A stretch of 64,000 nucleotides of DNA from Hyphomonadaceae bacterium UBA7672 (GTDB taxonomy: Bacteria > Pseudomonadota > Alphaproteobacteria > Caulobacterales > Hyphomonadaceae), in the NCBI GenBank assembly GCA_002483135.1, contig DLHI01000035.1:246448-310447 (forward strand). The letters run 5' to 3'. The notes beneath the pieces are model-generated. The model made no database searches. It saw nothing but the letters and a program-made list of their open reading frames with translations, and was not told the origin of the DNA. Positions 23,954 through 31,918 of the stretch are shown here, piece after piece. Every line of letters begins with the position of its first letter. The first letter of the stretch is position 1. A program made the translations under genes and the position numbers.

Positions 23954-24959
23954 GTCCGACACCGCCGCGCCGGCGCATCCTGCCGTCTTGAGCGCGATCT
24001 CCGATGCCAACGTTGGCGCGGCCGCGAGTTACGGTGCGGATGTCTGGACGGAACGGGCGCGTGAGGCGCTGTCGCGCGTGTTCGAATGCGATCTCGATAT
24101 CTGGCTGGTTGGCTCGGGGACGGCGGCGAACGCGCTGGCGCTGGCGACGCTGTGTCCGCCGCACGGCTCGGTGTTGTGCCATGCCGAGGCGCATATCGAG
24201 CGCGACGAGCGGGGTGCGCCGGAATTCTTCACCGGCGGGGCCAAGCTGTCGCTTCTGCCCGGCCTGCATGGGCGGATCGATCTTTCGGCCCTGCGCACCC
24301 GCCTCGCGGCGAACGATCCGGACTTTGTCCACGAGACGCCAATCCACGTGCTGTCCCTCTCCAATCTTACTGAATGCGGCGCGGCCTACCGGCCCTTCGA
24401 GATCGCCGAACGTGCGGCGCTGGCGCATGAGGCGGCTCTGGCGGTTCACCTTGATGGAGCGCGCTTCGGCAATGCCCTGGCCTCCACCGGCGCTACGCCG
24501 GCCGAACTGAGCTGGCGCTCCGGCGTGGACGTCATGAGCTTTGGCGCGACCAAGAATGGCGCGATGGGCTGCGAGGCGATCATCCTGTTCGGCTCGGCCC
24601 GACAGCGCCTGGCGGACCTGCGTGTTCGGGCCAAGCGGGCAGGGCACATGCCGCCGAAGATGCGCTACCTCGCGGCCCAGATGTGCGCTTACCTGAAGGA
24701 CGGGCTGTGGCTCGAACTTGCGGCGCGCGCCAATGCTTCGGCGCAGGCAGTTGCCAAATGCCTCGTGGACCATGGCGGGGATCTGGCGCATCCGGTCGAT
24801 GGCAACGAGGTGTTCGTGCGCCTTCCGGCAGATGTCGCTGCCAGGCTGAAGTCTGCCGGCGTGGGCTTTTATCCCTGGCCGGACGGCTCATTCCGCTTCG
24901 TTTGTTCGTGGGCGACGACTGCCGATGACCTGACCGCGCTTGGCAAGGTCCTCGCCTAA
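23943..24959 (+). CDS. ltaE: L-threonine aldolase, low specificity
   Basis: This is a 338-residue PLP-dependent beta-eliminating lyase. ATG 23943 follows GGAGAG. The signatures are NVGAAASYGADVWTERAREAL near the N terminus, VGSGTAANALAL, AHIERDERGAPEFF, AVHLDGARFGNAL (PLP-binding Asp) and MSFGATKNGAMG (Schiff-base Lys). These are diagnostic of fold-type I threonine aldolase, cleaving L-threonine or allo-threonine to glycine and acetaldehyde. Family length is normal. It diverges from the glycosyltransferase gene. Confidence 0.92.
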   Translation: MNFMSDTAAPAHPAVLSAISDANVGAAASYGADVWTERAREALSRVFECDLDIWLVGSGTAANALALATLCPPHGSVLCHAEAHIERDERGAPEFFTGGAKLSLLPGLHGRIDLSALRTRLAANDPDFVHETPIHVLSLSNLTECGAAYRPFEIAERAALAHEAALAVHLDGARFGNALASTGATPAELSWRSGVDVMSFGATKNGAMGCEAIILFGSARQRLADLRVRAKRAGHMPPKMRYLAAQMCAYLKDGLWLELAARANASAQAVAKCLVDHGGDLAHPVDGNEVFVRLPADVAARLKSAGVGFYPWPDGSFRFVCSWATTADDLTALGKVLA

Positions 24960-24988
24960 GCCGGTGGAATTCCGTCCTGTTCGGGCGG

Positions 24989-25010
24989 GATCGATGAAAT
25001 TTCATCGATC
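24989..25010. promoter_or_regulatory. 22-bp perfect palindrome between aldolase and GGDEF-EAL genes
   Basis: GATCGATGAAA (24989-24999) is perfectly inverted as TTTCATCGATC (25000-25010) with no loop. It lies 29 bases after the aldolase stop and 87 bases before the GGDEF-EAL start. Zero loop makes it a poor terminator, so a dimeric operator is more likely. Confidence 0.6.
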
Positions 25011-25096
25011 GATTTGACCTGAAATCGACCCTGTTCTGGCAATTTCCATGGTCTGCGCCCGGTGCTCCCCGGGGTCGACGGGTGGGAATGACCTTC

Positions 25097-27397
25097 ATGT
25101 CTGGTCCGAATTTCGCAACCCTTTTCCTCGGCAAGGTGGACATTCCGCCGGCGCACGCGGCTGCGATTGCCGAAGAGCGCCGCCGCAATTTTCATGCGCT
25201 CGCGCCACTCGCAGCCGTCCATTCGCTGCTGACCGCCGTGGTCCTGACCTTCGCCTTCTGGTCGGAGCCGGCCATGCCGCTGGTTTTCGTCTGGTGTTAT
25301 GCCAGCGCCGTCCTTGTCTTCATCCGCATTCGCGAAGCCCGCCGTCCGGCCGAGACGGGGGCGGGCCAGGCCGAGGACCGCCGGATTGTGCGCTATACGC
25401 TGTTGAGCGGTGCGCTGTGGGGCGCGATCATTGCTGCGCTCGTGGCCTCAAGCGGGCCCGAGCATCACATGCTCCTTGGAATTCTCACCGCCGCCATTCT
25501 CTGCGTGGGCGCGCTGCTCCACTCCGGTTTCCCTGCCGCTTCGCTGGGCTATTCGCTGCTCGTCGGCCTTGGCGCATGCCTTGGCCTGCTGCTGGGCGAT
25601 CATAAGTGGGCCGCGAACGCGGCACTGCTGCTGTTGGGCGGCATCATGGCGCTGCAGCGTTTCTCTTCGGCCACGCATGCAAACGATGTCCGCCGACTGA
25701 TCGATGCGGCGGCCCTGAAGGAAGCCAAGGAGACGATGAGCCTGCTGCTCAATGACTTCGAGGCCCATTCGGCCGACTGGCTCTGGCGCGTTGACGCTCA
25801 CAACCGGCTTGGCCCGGCCTCGCCGCGCTTTGTCGATGCGACCGGCCTGCCGGCGGAACTCCTGCAGGGCGGCAGCCTGCTCGCGCTGTTCGCCACGGAG
25901 TCCGCCCAGGCGCTGGATGCTATCCTGAAGCAGCGCAAGCCTTTCCGCGACGAGGTGCTCCGCGTGTCCATCGGCCCTCGCGAGGGCTGGTGGTCGATCA
26001 GCGGCCAGCCGACGGCCGACGGCGGCTGGCGTGGCGTCTGCTCCGACATCACGCGCTCGCGCGATACCGAGGCGTTGATCGCCTACGCGACGGAATACGA
26101 CAGCCTGACGGACCTTCCCAACCGCGCCATGCTGGTTCGCCAGCTGGAGATTGCGCAGGAAGCGGCCGAAACGCGAGGCGAGGGCTTCGCCCTGTTCGTC
26201 ATCGACCTAGACAACTTCAAAACGCTCAACGACACGCAGGGTCACCCCACGGGCGACGCGTTCCTGAAGGTAGTCGCCGAGCGTCTGCGCGACTGTGTTG
26301 GACCCGAAGCCTTCCTCGCCCGTCTTGGGGGTGACGAATTCGCCGTCCTGCAGCGCGATCTCATGGCCGAAGAGGCCGGCGAGGTGGCGGATCACATCGT
26401 TGACGCCCTGCTGGCGCCCGTCACCCTGAATGGCCGCGAGATCATGGCCGGCGGCAGCGTGGGGGTTGCGCTCGCTCCCGAAAACGGGGCGGACCCGGCC
26501 ATTCTGATGAAGAATGCCGAACTCGCGCTCTATCGCGCCAAGGCTCAGGGCCGTGGGTGTGCACGCTTCTTCGAGGCGGGCATGGATGAATCGGCCCGCG
26601 TTCGCGCCGATCTCGAGACTGACCTGCGCAACGCGCTCGCGAATGAGACCATGGATGTCTACTTCCAGCCGCTGGTGAACACGCGTACGCGCAAGACGGC
26701 AGGCTATGAGACCCTGCTGCGGTGGAACCGCCCCGGCCACGGCCTGGTCTCGCCCGGCGTGTTCATTTCCTGCGCTGAAGAGACTGGAATCATCGTTCCC
26801 CTGGGGGAGTGGGTGATCCGCAAGGCCATCGAAGAGGCCGCCCATTGGAAGGAAGACGTGCCCGTCGCGGTGAACCTGTCGCCCGCGCAGATGAAGAACC
26901 CGTCGCTCCTGGCGACCGTGATCGGGGCCCTGGCGGCCTCGCAGCTGGACCCAAGCCGGCTCGAGATCGAGATCGTCGAAAGCGTCCTGATGGACGAGAC
27001 CGAGCACAACATCCGCACCCTCCATGCCCTGCGGGAACTGGGCGTGAAGATCGCGCTCGACGATTTCGGCACCGGATACTCGTCGCTGAGCTACCTGCGG
27101 GCCTTCCCCTTCGACAAGATCAAGATCGACCAGCGCTTCGTGCGGGACATTGATTCGAGCGTGGAAAACCAGGCCATCGTGCGGGCCATCATCTCGCTGG
27201 CCAAGGATCTGGGCATGCGGGTCACGGCCGAGGGCGTCGAGAACGAACAGCAGGCCGCCATTCTCGCCGGCATGGGCTGCACCGAAGTGCAGGGCTTCCT
27301 CTACAGCCGTCCGGTTCCGGCCGCTGAGCTTGAGAAGAAGGACGTCCCTGCCGCCCGTCTTGGCTCCAACATCTTGTCGCTGCGCCGCCGCGCCTGA
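25097..27397 (+). CDS. Membrane GGDEF-EAL dual cyclic-di-GMP protein
   Basis: This is a 766-residue protein from ATG 25097 (GGGTGGGA upstream; ATG 25088 or GTG 25082 also possible). Residues 30-190 hold about six hydrophobic segments, a MASE-like sensor. A PAS-like stretch (WLWRVDAHNRLGPASPRFVDAT) follows. The GGDEF domain has an intact LGGDEFAVL (411-415), and the EAL domain has ETLLRW (E538), DDFGTGYSSLSYLR and the ending GFLYSRPVPA. Both active sites look intact. It could make or degrade c-di-GMP, controlling surface attachment; the nearby exopolysaccharide locus is a plausible target. Confidence 0.93.
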   Translation: MSGPNFATLFLGKVDIPPAHAAAIAEERRRNFHALAPLAAVHSLLTAVVLTFAFWSEPAMPLVFVWCYASAVLVFIRIREARRPAETGAGQAEDRRIVRYTLLSGALWGAIIAALVASSGPEHHMLLGILTAAILCVGALLHSGFPAASLGYSLLVGLGACLGLLLGDHKWAANAALLLLGGIMALQRFSSATHANDVRRLIDAAALKEAKETMSLLLNDFEAHSADWLWRVDAHNRLGPASPRFVDATGLPAELLQGGSLLALFATESAQALDAILKQRKPFRDEVLRVSIGPREGWWSISGQPTADGGWRGVCSDITRSRDTEALIAYATEYDSLTDLPNRAMLVRQLEIAQEAAETRGEGFALFVIDLDNFKTLNDTQGHPTGDAFLKVVAERLRDCVGPEAFLARLGGDEFAVLQRDLMAEEAGEVADHIVDALLAPVTLNGREIMAGGSVGVALAPENGADPAILMKNAELALYRAKAQGRGCARFFEAGMDESARVRADLETDLRNALANETMDVYFQPLVNTRTRKTAGYETLLRWNRPGHGLVSPGVFISCAEETGIIVPLGEWVIRKAIEEAAHWKEDVPVAVNLSPAQMKNPSLLATVIGALAASQLDPSRLEIEIVESVLMDETEHNIRTLHALRELGVKIALDDFGTGYSSLSYLRAFPFDKIKIDQRFVRDIDSSVENQAIVRAIISLAKDLGMRVTAEGVENEQQAAILAGMGCTEVQGFLYSRPVPAAELEKKDVPAARLGSNILSLRRRA

Positions 27398-27490
27398 GCC
27401 CGCCCAGAGCAGGCGTCTGGATCGAAAAGCGCTGTGAATGCTGGGATTGGAGGGCCTGCGAGCCGTTTCACGCCGGGCCCCAAACGTGTT

Positions 27491-27520
27491 CATGCCCGCC
27501 CGGATGACCGGACGGGCATG
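27491..27520. terminator. Hairpin after the GGDEF-EAL gene
   Basis: CATGCCCGCCCGG (27491-27503) pairs with CCGGACGGGCATG (27508-27520), 12 of 13 matched, 4-base loop, 93 bases past the stop. There is no T-run. A second weaker pair TTGGGC/GCCCAA (27544-27549 with 27582-27587) follows; otherwise 27398-27604 holds nothing I can identify. Confidence 0.5.
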
Positions 27521-27604
27521 AGGAATACACTAGTCTCTGGGAATTGGGCGGCCTCTAAGAGGCACGGGCCAAGGACTGGCTGCCCAATGCGAAGAGCTTA
27601 GCTA

Positions 27605-27688
27605 CTACTTCTTCTTCTTAGCAGCTTTCGCCGGTTTTTTGGCGGCGGCTTTCGCCGGCTTCTTCGCAGCTTTTTTGGCAGTGGCCAT
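27605..27688 (-). CDS. 27-residue histone H1-like Lys/Ala/Pro peptide
   Basis: ATG 27686-27688 is preceded by an ideal AAGGAG Shine-Dalgarno 8 bases upstream. The frame encodes MATAKKAAKKPAKAAAKKPA followed by KAAKKKK and then tandem TAG stops. It is made only of Lys, Ala, Pro, one Thr and Met. KKPAKAA repeats are typical of bacterial H1-like/Hc1-type DNA-binding tails. The ribosome-binding site and codon pattern argue for real expression. A nucleoid or RNA-binding role is inference from composition. It is short enough to be missed by gene finders. Confidence 0.72.
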   Translation of the reverse strand: MATAKKAAKKPAKAAAKKPAKAAKKKK

Positions 27689-27812
27689 CTTAAGTCTCCT
27701 TGAGTGGTCCCTTCAGATGAGACCCGCTAGCGAATCTGCATCCAATTAAGTTGAGCCGGTCTCCGATCGGAAAAACCCGACTCAACGACTCACTCTCTAC
27801 ACCATCTTGACG

Positions 27813-28787
27813 TCAGAGTGCAGCACCTCTTCGCAAACGATCGTTGATCGCCTCGCCGAGTCCGGTGTCCGGAATTGGCGCCACGGCGATCGAGTCATGA
27901 CTCTGATCGAGCGCTCGCAGCATCGCGAAGAGGTTCGATGCGGCCTCTGTGAGGTCGCCGCGAATCGACAGGTTGAGAGTCGGATGCACGCCCTCGCGCG
28001 GCGCCCCGAAGCCGAGGAACGCCTCGCCCGGCTCGGGTCTTTCGGCGTCGAGTCGAAGGCGCGCGCGCGGCGCGTAGTGACGCTTCATCATGCCCGGCGC
28101 CAGCACGCCCGAAGCAGTCTCGGGAGAGGCCAGCGGGCCTGTGAACAACTCGATGTCCGCGCGGGCGAGAGCGCCAGGTCGAAGCATCACGGCGCCGCCT
28201 TCGCCGGGCGCGATGATGGTCGATTCAAGCCCCGCCGGGCACGCGCCGCCATCAATGATGAGGTCGATGCGCGTGCCCAGACCGGCGGCCACATGGGCGG
28301 CCGTCGTGGGGCTCAACTGCTCTGATGGATTGGCCGATGGCGCGGCGATTGGCCGACCGATGAGTTGAATAAGTCTCAGAGTTGCTTCGTGTTTTGGTTG
28401 GCGCAGCGCGATCGAGGGCAAGCCCGCGGTCGCCAGCTCCGACACATCACATGTCACTTTGCGCGGCAGCACGAGCGTGAGCGGGCCAGGCCAGAAGCGC
28501 TCCGCAAGACGCCGTGCGAGCGGACTGAAGTCGGCGAGCGACTCCACCATCGCGAGGTCAGCGACGTGGCAGATGAGCGGGTTGAAAGAGGGGCGCCCCT
28601 TGGCTGTGTAGATCGAGGCGACGGCGGCGCCATTCGTGGCGTCTGCGGCGAGCCCGTAGACCGTCTCAGTGGGCACGGCGACGAGGCCGCCTTCGAGGAT
28701 CACGCGGGCCGCGTGGGCGAGATCATCGGCGCTCGTGCCGACGATCTGCGCGGGGGCGCGCGGGGCGGATTCTGAATCGTCTTTCAT
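27813..28787 (-). CDS. L-threonylcarbamoyladenylate synthase (Sua5/YrdC)
   Basis: This is a 324-residue Sua5-type enzyme. The N-terminal YrdC domain has GLVAVPTETVYGLAADATN, IYTAKGRPSFNPLICHV, FWPGPLTLVL and PSANPSEQLSPT. The C-terminal Sua5 domain (about residues 215-320) has GVLAPGMMKRHYAPRARL. It makes threonylcarbamoyl-AMP from threonine, bicarbonate and ATP for the t6A modification of tRNA. The two-domain length distinguishes it from short TsaC. It is an essential housekeeping enzyme in most bacteria. Confidence 0.95.
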   Translation of the reverse strand: MKDDSESAPRAPAQIVGTSADDLAHAARVILEGGLVAVPTETVYGLAADATNGAAVASIYTAKGRPSFNPLICHVADLAMVESLADFSPLARRLAERFWPGPLTLVLPRKVTCDVSELATAGLPSIALRQPKHEATLRLIQLIGRPIAAPSANPSEQLSPTTAAHVAAGLGTRIDLIIDGGACPAGLESTIIAPGEGGAVMLRPGALARADIELFTGPLASPETASGVLAPGMMKRHYAPRARLRLDAERPEPGEAFLGFGAPREGVHPTLNLSIRGDLTEAASNLFAMLRALDQSHDSIAVAPIPDTGLGEAINDRLRRGAAL

Positions 28788-28833
28788 GTTCGCGTGCGTC
28801 CGATCGGCGCCTGATTGCGGCGCCCGCGAAGGC

Positions 28834-29042
28834 TCGCGATGGACTCTTCAACGCGCCTCGCGAGGCATCGTGCGCGGGTCTTCGCGAGGCCAATTTCGAT
28901 TCCGACGTGTGCCCTCAGAGTCACAGTTTTTTGCCTCGCGAGGATCATGCGTGGCGCCGATTTCGACTCGCGACGCGCCTCGAAGGCGCCTTCGCGAGTC
29001 GAATCGCGCGTGCCCATCGCGGCGCTCACTGGCGAGTCGCGA
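28834..29042. repeat. Cluster of TCGCGA palindromes between sua5 and cytochrome b561-YceI genes
   Basis: Seven TCGCGA hexamers occur in 209 bases (starting 28834, 28858, 28882, 28936, 28968, 28992 and 29037), two inside CCTCGCGAGG palindromes. A perfect 12-bp stem TTCGACTCGCGA (28962-28973) with TCGCGAGTCGAA (28992-29003) encloses an 18-base loop. The region is not coding in any convincing frame. It looks like a remodelled REP-type element or a structured 3' end. Confidence 0.6.
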
Positions 29043-30303
29043 CGATGTCGATGACCACGGTCACGTCATTGCCCACCCACTCGGCGTCTCCCGCAGGCTC
29101 GGTCGTGGTGGCGGCGCCTACGCCAAGGTCGAGACGGCGCAGTGTGACCTCGCCATGCATGGTCGCGGTGGTTCCGGCGATATCGAGCGTGAAGGGCAGA
29201 CGGACGGGCGTGTCCGCGCCCTTGATGCGCAGGACGCCGGTGGCTTCGTAGTTCCGCTCGTCGAGCTTGTAGATGCCGCCTTTCACTTCAAAAACGGCCT
29301 CCGGATACTTCGCGACATCAAACCAGTCGCCTTGGCCGAGGCTGTCGTCGAAGTACTGCTCGCCCGTGCTGAGCTTCCCGACCGGGATGGCGACCCGCAC
29401 GTAACCGTCTGCGGGGATGTGCTCGTTGCTGTCGGCGTCCGTATCGAGCTGGATCTGCGCGCTCCACTCGGGGAACGTGCCGTCATAGGGTGTCCCCATA
29501 TAGATGAAGCGGAAGCCGAGCTTGCTCTTCCCATAATCCACAGCCCACACGGGCGCGTTCGAGTGCGCCACGTCTTCGCTTGCCGGTGCGTCATCGGTGG
29601 CGACGGGCGTTGCGGTGGTGAAGGAGAGGCCCGCGACCGCCGCGAAGACCAGCGCGGCGGCTCCGAACGCCCACACTGCGCCCTGTCCATCATCCGGCGG
29701 ACCCGCCGTGCGGCCGAACAGGCCCGGCGCCATGCGCGCGATCAGGCCGTCCTTGTCGATGAAGTGATGCTTCAGCGCACCCGCAACGTGCAGGACCAGA
29801 AGTCCGACGATCACCCACGCCAGATTGGAGTGAACCTGCTCGAAGCCTTCTTCCAGGCCATGGCGCGTATCAGCGTCCAGCGTCGGAATGCCGGGCAAGC
29901 GGATATCCACAAGGTTGAAATAGCGCGTTGGTGCATCGGCTGAAGCTGACGCCATGATCCAGCCCGTCAGGGGCATCGCGATGATCAGTATATAGAAGAG
30001 GATATGGACGGCCTTCGAGGCCAGCGATTGCCATTTCGGCATGGGCGGTTCGGCCGGCGGCGGGTTCATCAGCCGCCATGCAATCCGCGCAACGGACAGT
30101 AGCAGTACCGTAATGCCGAAGGATTTGTGCAGCTGTATGATCGCGAACTGGTCCGGGCCGGGCTTCATGCCGTCCATGATCCAGCCGATCGCGATCAGGC
30201 CGATGATCATCAGCGCAATGGCCCAGTGCAGGGCGATGGCGACTGCGGTGTAGCGCTGCTGGGTCGAGGCGACAGGGTTCGACGGGGCGGCGTCGGCGGT
30301 CAT
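29026..30303 (-). CDS. Cytochrome b561-YceI domain fusion
   Basis: This is a 425-residue fusion. Residues about 15-195 form a four-TM cytochrome b561-type domain (YTAVAIALHWAIALMIIGL, IIQLHKSFGITVLLLSVAR, IAMPLTGWIMASA, NLAWVIVGLLVLHVAGALKHHF) with the heme-ligand His residues in TM1, TM2 and TM4. A TM at about 225-245 leads to a periplasmic YceI domain (about 255-420: VDYGKSKLGFRFIYMGTPYDGTF). YceI domains bind isoprenoids such as ubiquinone. The fusion suggests quinol oxidation or electron transfer in the inner membrane. Two more YceI genes follow upstream on the same strand. Confidence 0.92.
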   Translation of the reverse strand: MTADAAPSNPVASTQQRYTAVAIALHWAIALMIIGLIAIGWIMDGMKPGPDQFAIIQLHKSFGITVLLLSVARIAWRLMNPPPAEPPMPKWQSLASKAVHILFYILIIAMPLTGWIMASASADAPTRYFNLVDIRLPGIPTLDADTRHGLEEGFEQVHSNLAWVIVGLLVLHVAGALKHHFIDKDGLIARMAPGLFGRTAGPPDDGQGAVWAFGAAALVFAAVAGLSFTTATPVATDDAPASEDVAHSNAPVWAVDYGKSKLGFRFIYMGTPYDGTFPEWSAQIQLDTDADSNEHIPADGYVRVAIPVGKLSTGEQYFDDSLGQGDWFDVAKYPEAVFEVKGGIYKLDERNYEATGVLRIKGADTPVRLPFTLDIAGTTATMHGEVTLRRLDLGVGAATTTEPAGDAEWVGNDVTVVIDIVATRQ

Positions 30304-30393
30304 GCGGGTCTCCTTCGGCAGGCTTGGTCCGGCCGGTGTATGTCATGAAAACGCCGGCGATCGAAACATGGACGGGGCGAGGGGCCCGCGTTC

Positions 30394-31005
30394 CTAGCGT
30401 CGTGTGAACTCTGCCTCGATCTCCACGGAGATCTCGTCGCCTACGAACTGACTGTACTGCGTTGAACCGAAATCGGATCGCTTGAAGGTTCCGCGTGCCG
30501 AAAAGCCCACGGCGGCCCGCCCCTGATACAGAGCCGCCGAGGCCATGCCGCCATTATAGGTGACGGCGAGCGTCACCGGCTTGGTGACGCCCATGAGGGT
30601 CAGGTTGCCTGTAACCAAGCCGGTGAAGGGGCCAGTCGTCTCGATGCCGGTCGACGTGAATGTGATCTGCGGAAAAGTCTCGCCCTTCAGCAGGTCGCGC
30701 CCAATCCGTTCGTCCCATCCGGCGTCGGTTGGGTGGTCGGATTTCACCGACATCGGGTTGATGATCGCAGTAAGTCGCGACGCGGTGGGGATGGCCGGGT
30801 CGAAATCCAGTGTCGCATCGAAATCAGAAAAACGCAGGGTGTAGCCCGACAGTCCAAGGTGCTTCACGCGAAACACCATCGATGCGTGCGGCTTTTCGAG
30901 CTGGTAGGTCGCCGCCGGGAGCGACTTGAGCGACTGTGGCGTTTGTTCTGCGATAAAAGCGCAGGAGCAAAGCAGCAGGCAGACCGGCAGTACGCTCAAG
31001 CGCAT
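30394..31005 (-). CDS. YceI family lipoprotein
   Basis: This is a 203-residue protein with a lipoprotein signal MRLSVLPVCLLLCSCA (lipobox LCSC). The YceI lipocalin-like fold is seen as YQLEKPHASMVFRVKHLGLSGYTLRF, VTGNLTLMGVTKPVTLAVTYNG and an ending AEFTRR. It is likely tethered to the membrane and binds a polyisoprenoid or quinone-like lipid. It is the middle of three consecutive YceI genes on the minus strand. Confidence 0.92.
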   Translation of the reverse strand: MRLSVLPVCLLLCSCAFIAEQTPQSLKSLPAATYQLEKPHASMVFRVKHLGLSGYTLRFSDFDATLDFDPAIPTASRLTAIINPMSVKSDHPTDAGWDERIGRDLLKGETFPQITFTSTGIETTGPFTGLVTGNLTLMGVTKPVTLAVTYNGGMASAALYQGRAAVGFSARGTFKRSDFGSTQYSQFVGDEISVEIEAEFTRR

Positions 31006-31076
31006 GGGGAAGGCTCCGCTGCAGACCGCAGGTGATCAGGCGCAGTCGTAGTTCGAGCGCAGCCGCGCTGTGGCGG

Positions 31077-31706
31077 CTATTTCTGACGGAACTCGGCGTT
31101 GATCTCGATCTTGATGTCGTCGGCCATCGGGCCGCCGGCGGCCATGCCCCATTGCGTCTTGTTGATTGTGCCGACGGCCTGGAAACCAACCTTTGGCTTC
31201 TGTGGCGCCGGATAGGAGCGGTGGCCGATGAAGGTGACGTCCAGCGTCACGGGCTTGGTGACGCCGAGGAAGGTGAGGTTGCCCGTCAACTTGCCCTTGT
31301 TGTCGCCGGTCTTGGTGATGGCGGTCGAGGCGAAGGTGATGCTGGGGAATTTGCCTGCGTTGAAGAAGCGTTCGCCCGTCGCCAGCATGGCGTTGAAGTC
31401 TTCGGTGTTTCCGGCCGGCCGGGTTTTCAGGAAGTCGGTTTCCACCGACTTAGGATCGATTGTGGCGGTCACCTTGGACTTGGTGACGTCGGCTGGGTTG
31501 AAGTTGAGCTTGATATCGAAATTCGTGAAGCGCGCAGAGTAATAAGAGAGCCCGGCGTGAAGGCCCGACCATTCCAGGCTCGCATGCGTGCGGTCGAGGA
31601 CGTATTCGCCGGCCGGCGCCTGGGACGTTCCCTGCGCGAGCGCCGGGGCTGCCAGAACGGCGGCGGCCATTGCGGGTGCAGCGAGGGCAATAAGAATCGA
31701 ACGCAT
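31077..31706 (-). CDS. YceI family secreted protein
   Basis: This is a 209-residue protein from ATG 31706 with a Sec signal peptide (MRSILIALAAPAMAAAVLAA ... ALAQ). YceI signatures are YVLDRTHASLEWSGLHAGLS, the FTNFDIKLNFNPADV strand pair, KLTGNLTFLGVTKPVTLDV and the C-terminal DIKIEINAEFRQK. It is periplasmic and binds an isoprenoid lipid. It is first in the order of the three YceI genes and probably part of the same transcription unit. Confidence 0.93.
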   Translation of the reverse strand: MRSILIALAAPAMAAAVLAAPALAQGTSQAPAGEYVLDRTHASLEWSGLHAGLSYYSARFTNFDIKLNFNPADVTKSKVTATIDPKSVETDFLKTRPAGNTEDFNAMLATGERFFNAGKFPSITFASTAITKTGDNKGKLTGNLTFLGVTKPVTLDVTFIGHRSYPAPQKPKVGFQAVGTINKTQWGMAAGGPMADDIKIEINAEFRQK

Positions 31707-31918
31707 CTCATGTCTCCGGTCGGCGCGGCAGGTCGCGATGGCAGCCTCACCACACACTCATGCCCTGATTATGGTGCGACGGCTTGCGGGCACAGACAGA
31801 CCTGACGCGAAATTGATCTTTTTTGCAGCCGCCTGCTGCAGACACCTTCTAAATGAGCGGCAGCAGAGTTAGCGTCCCTTGAGGATGAGCGCGACGGGGG
31901 TCGCCGGGAGTAGGGGAC

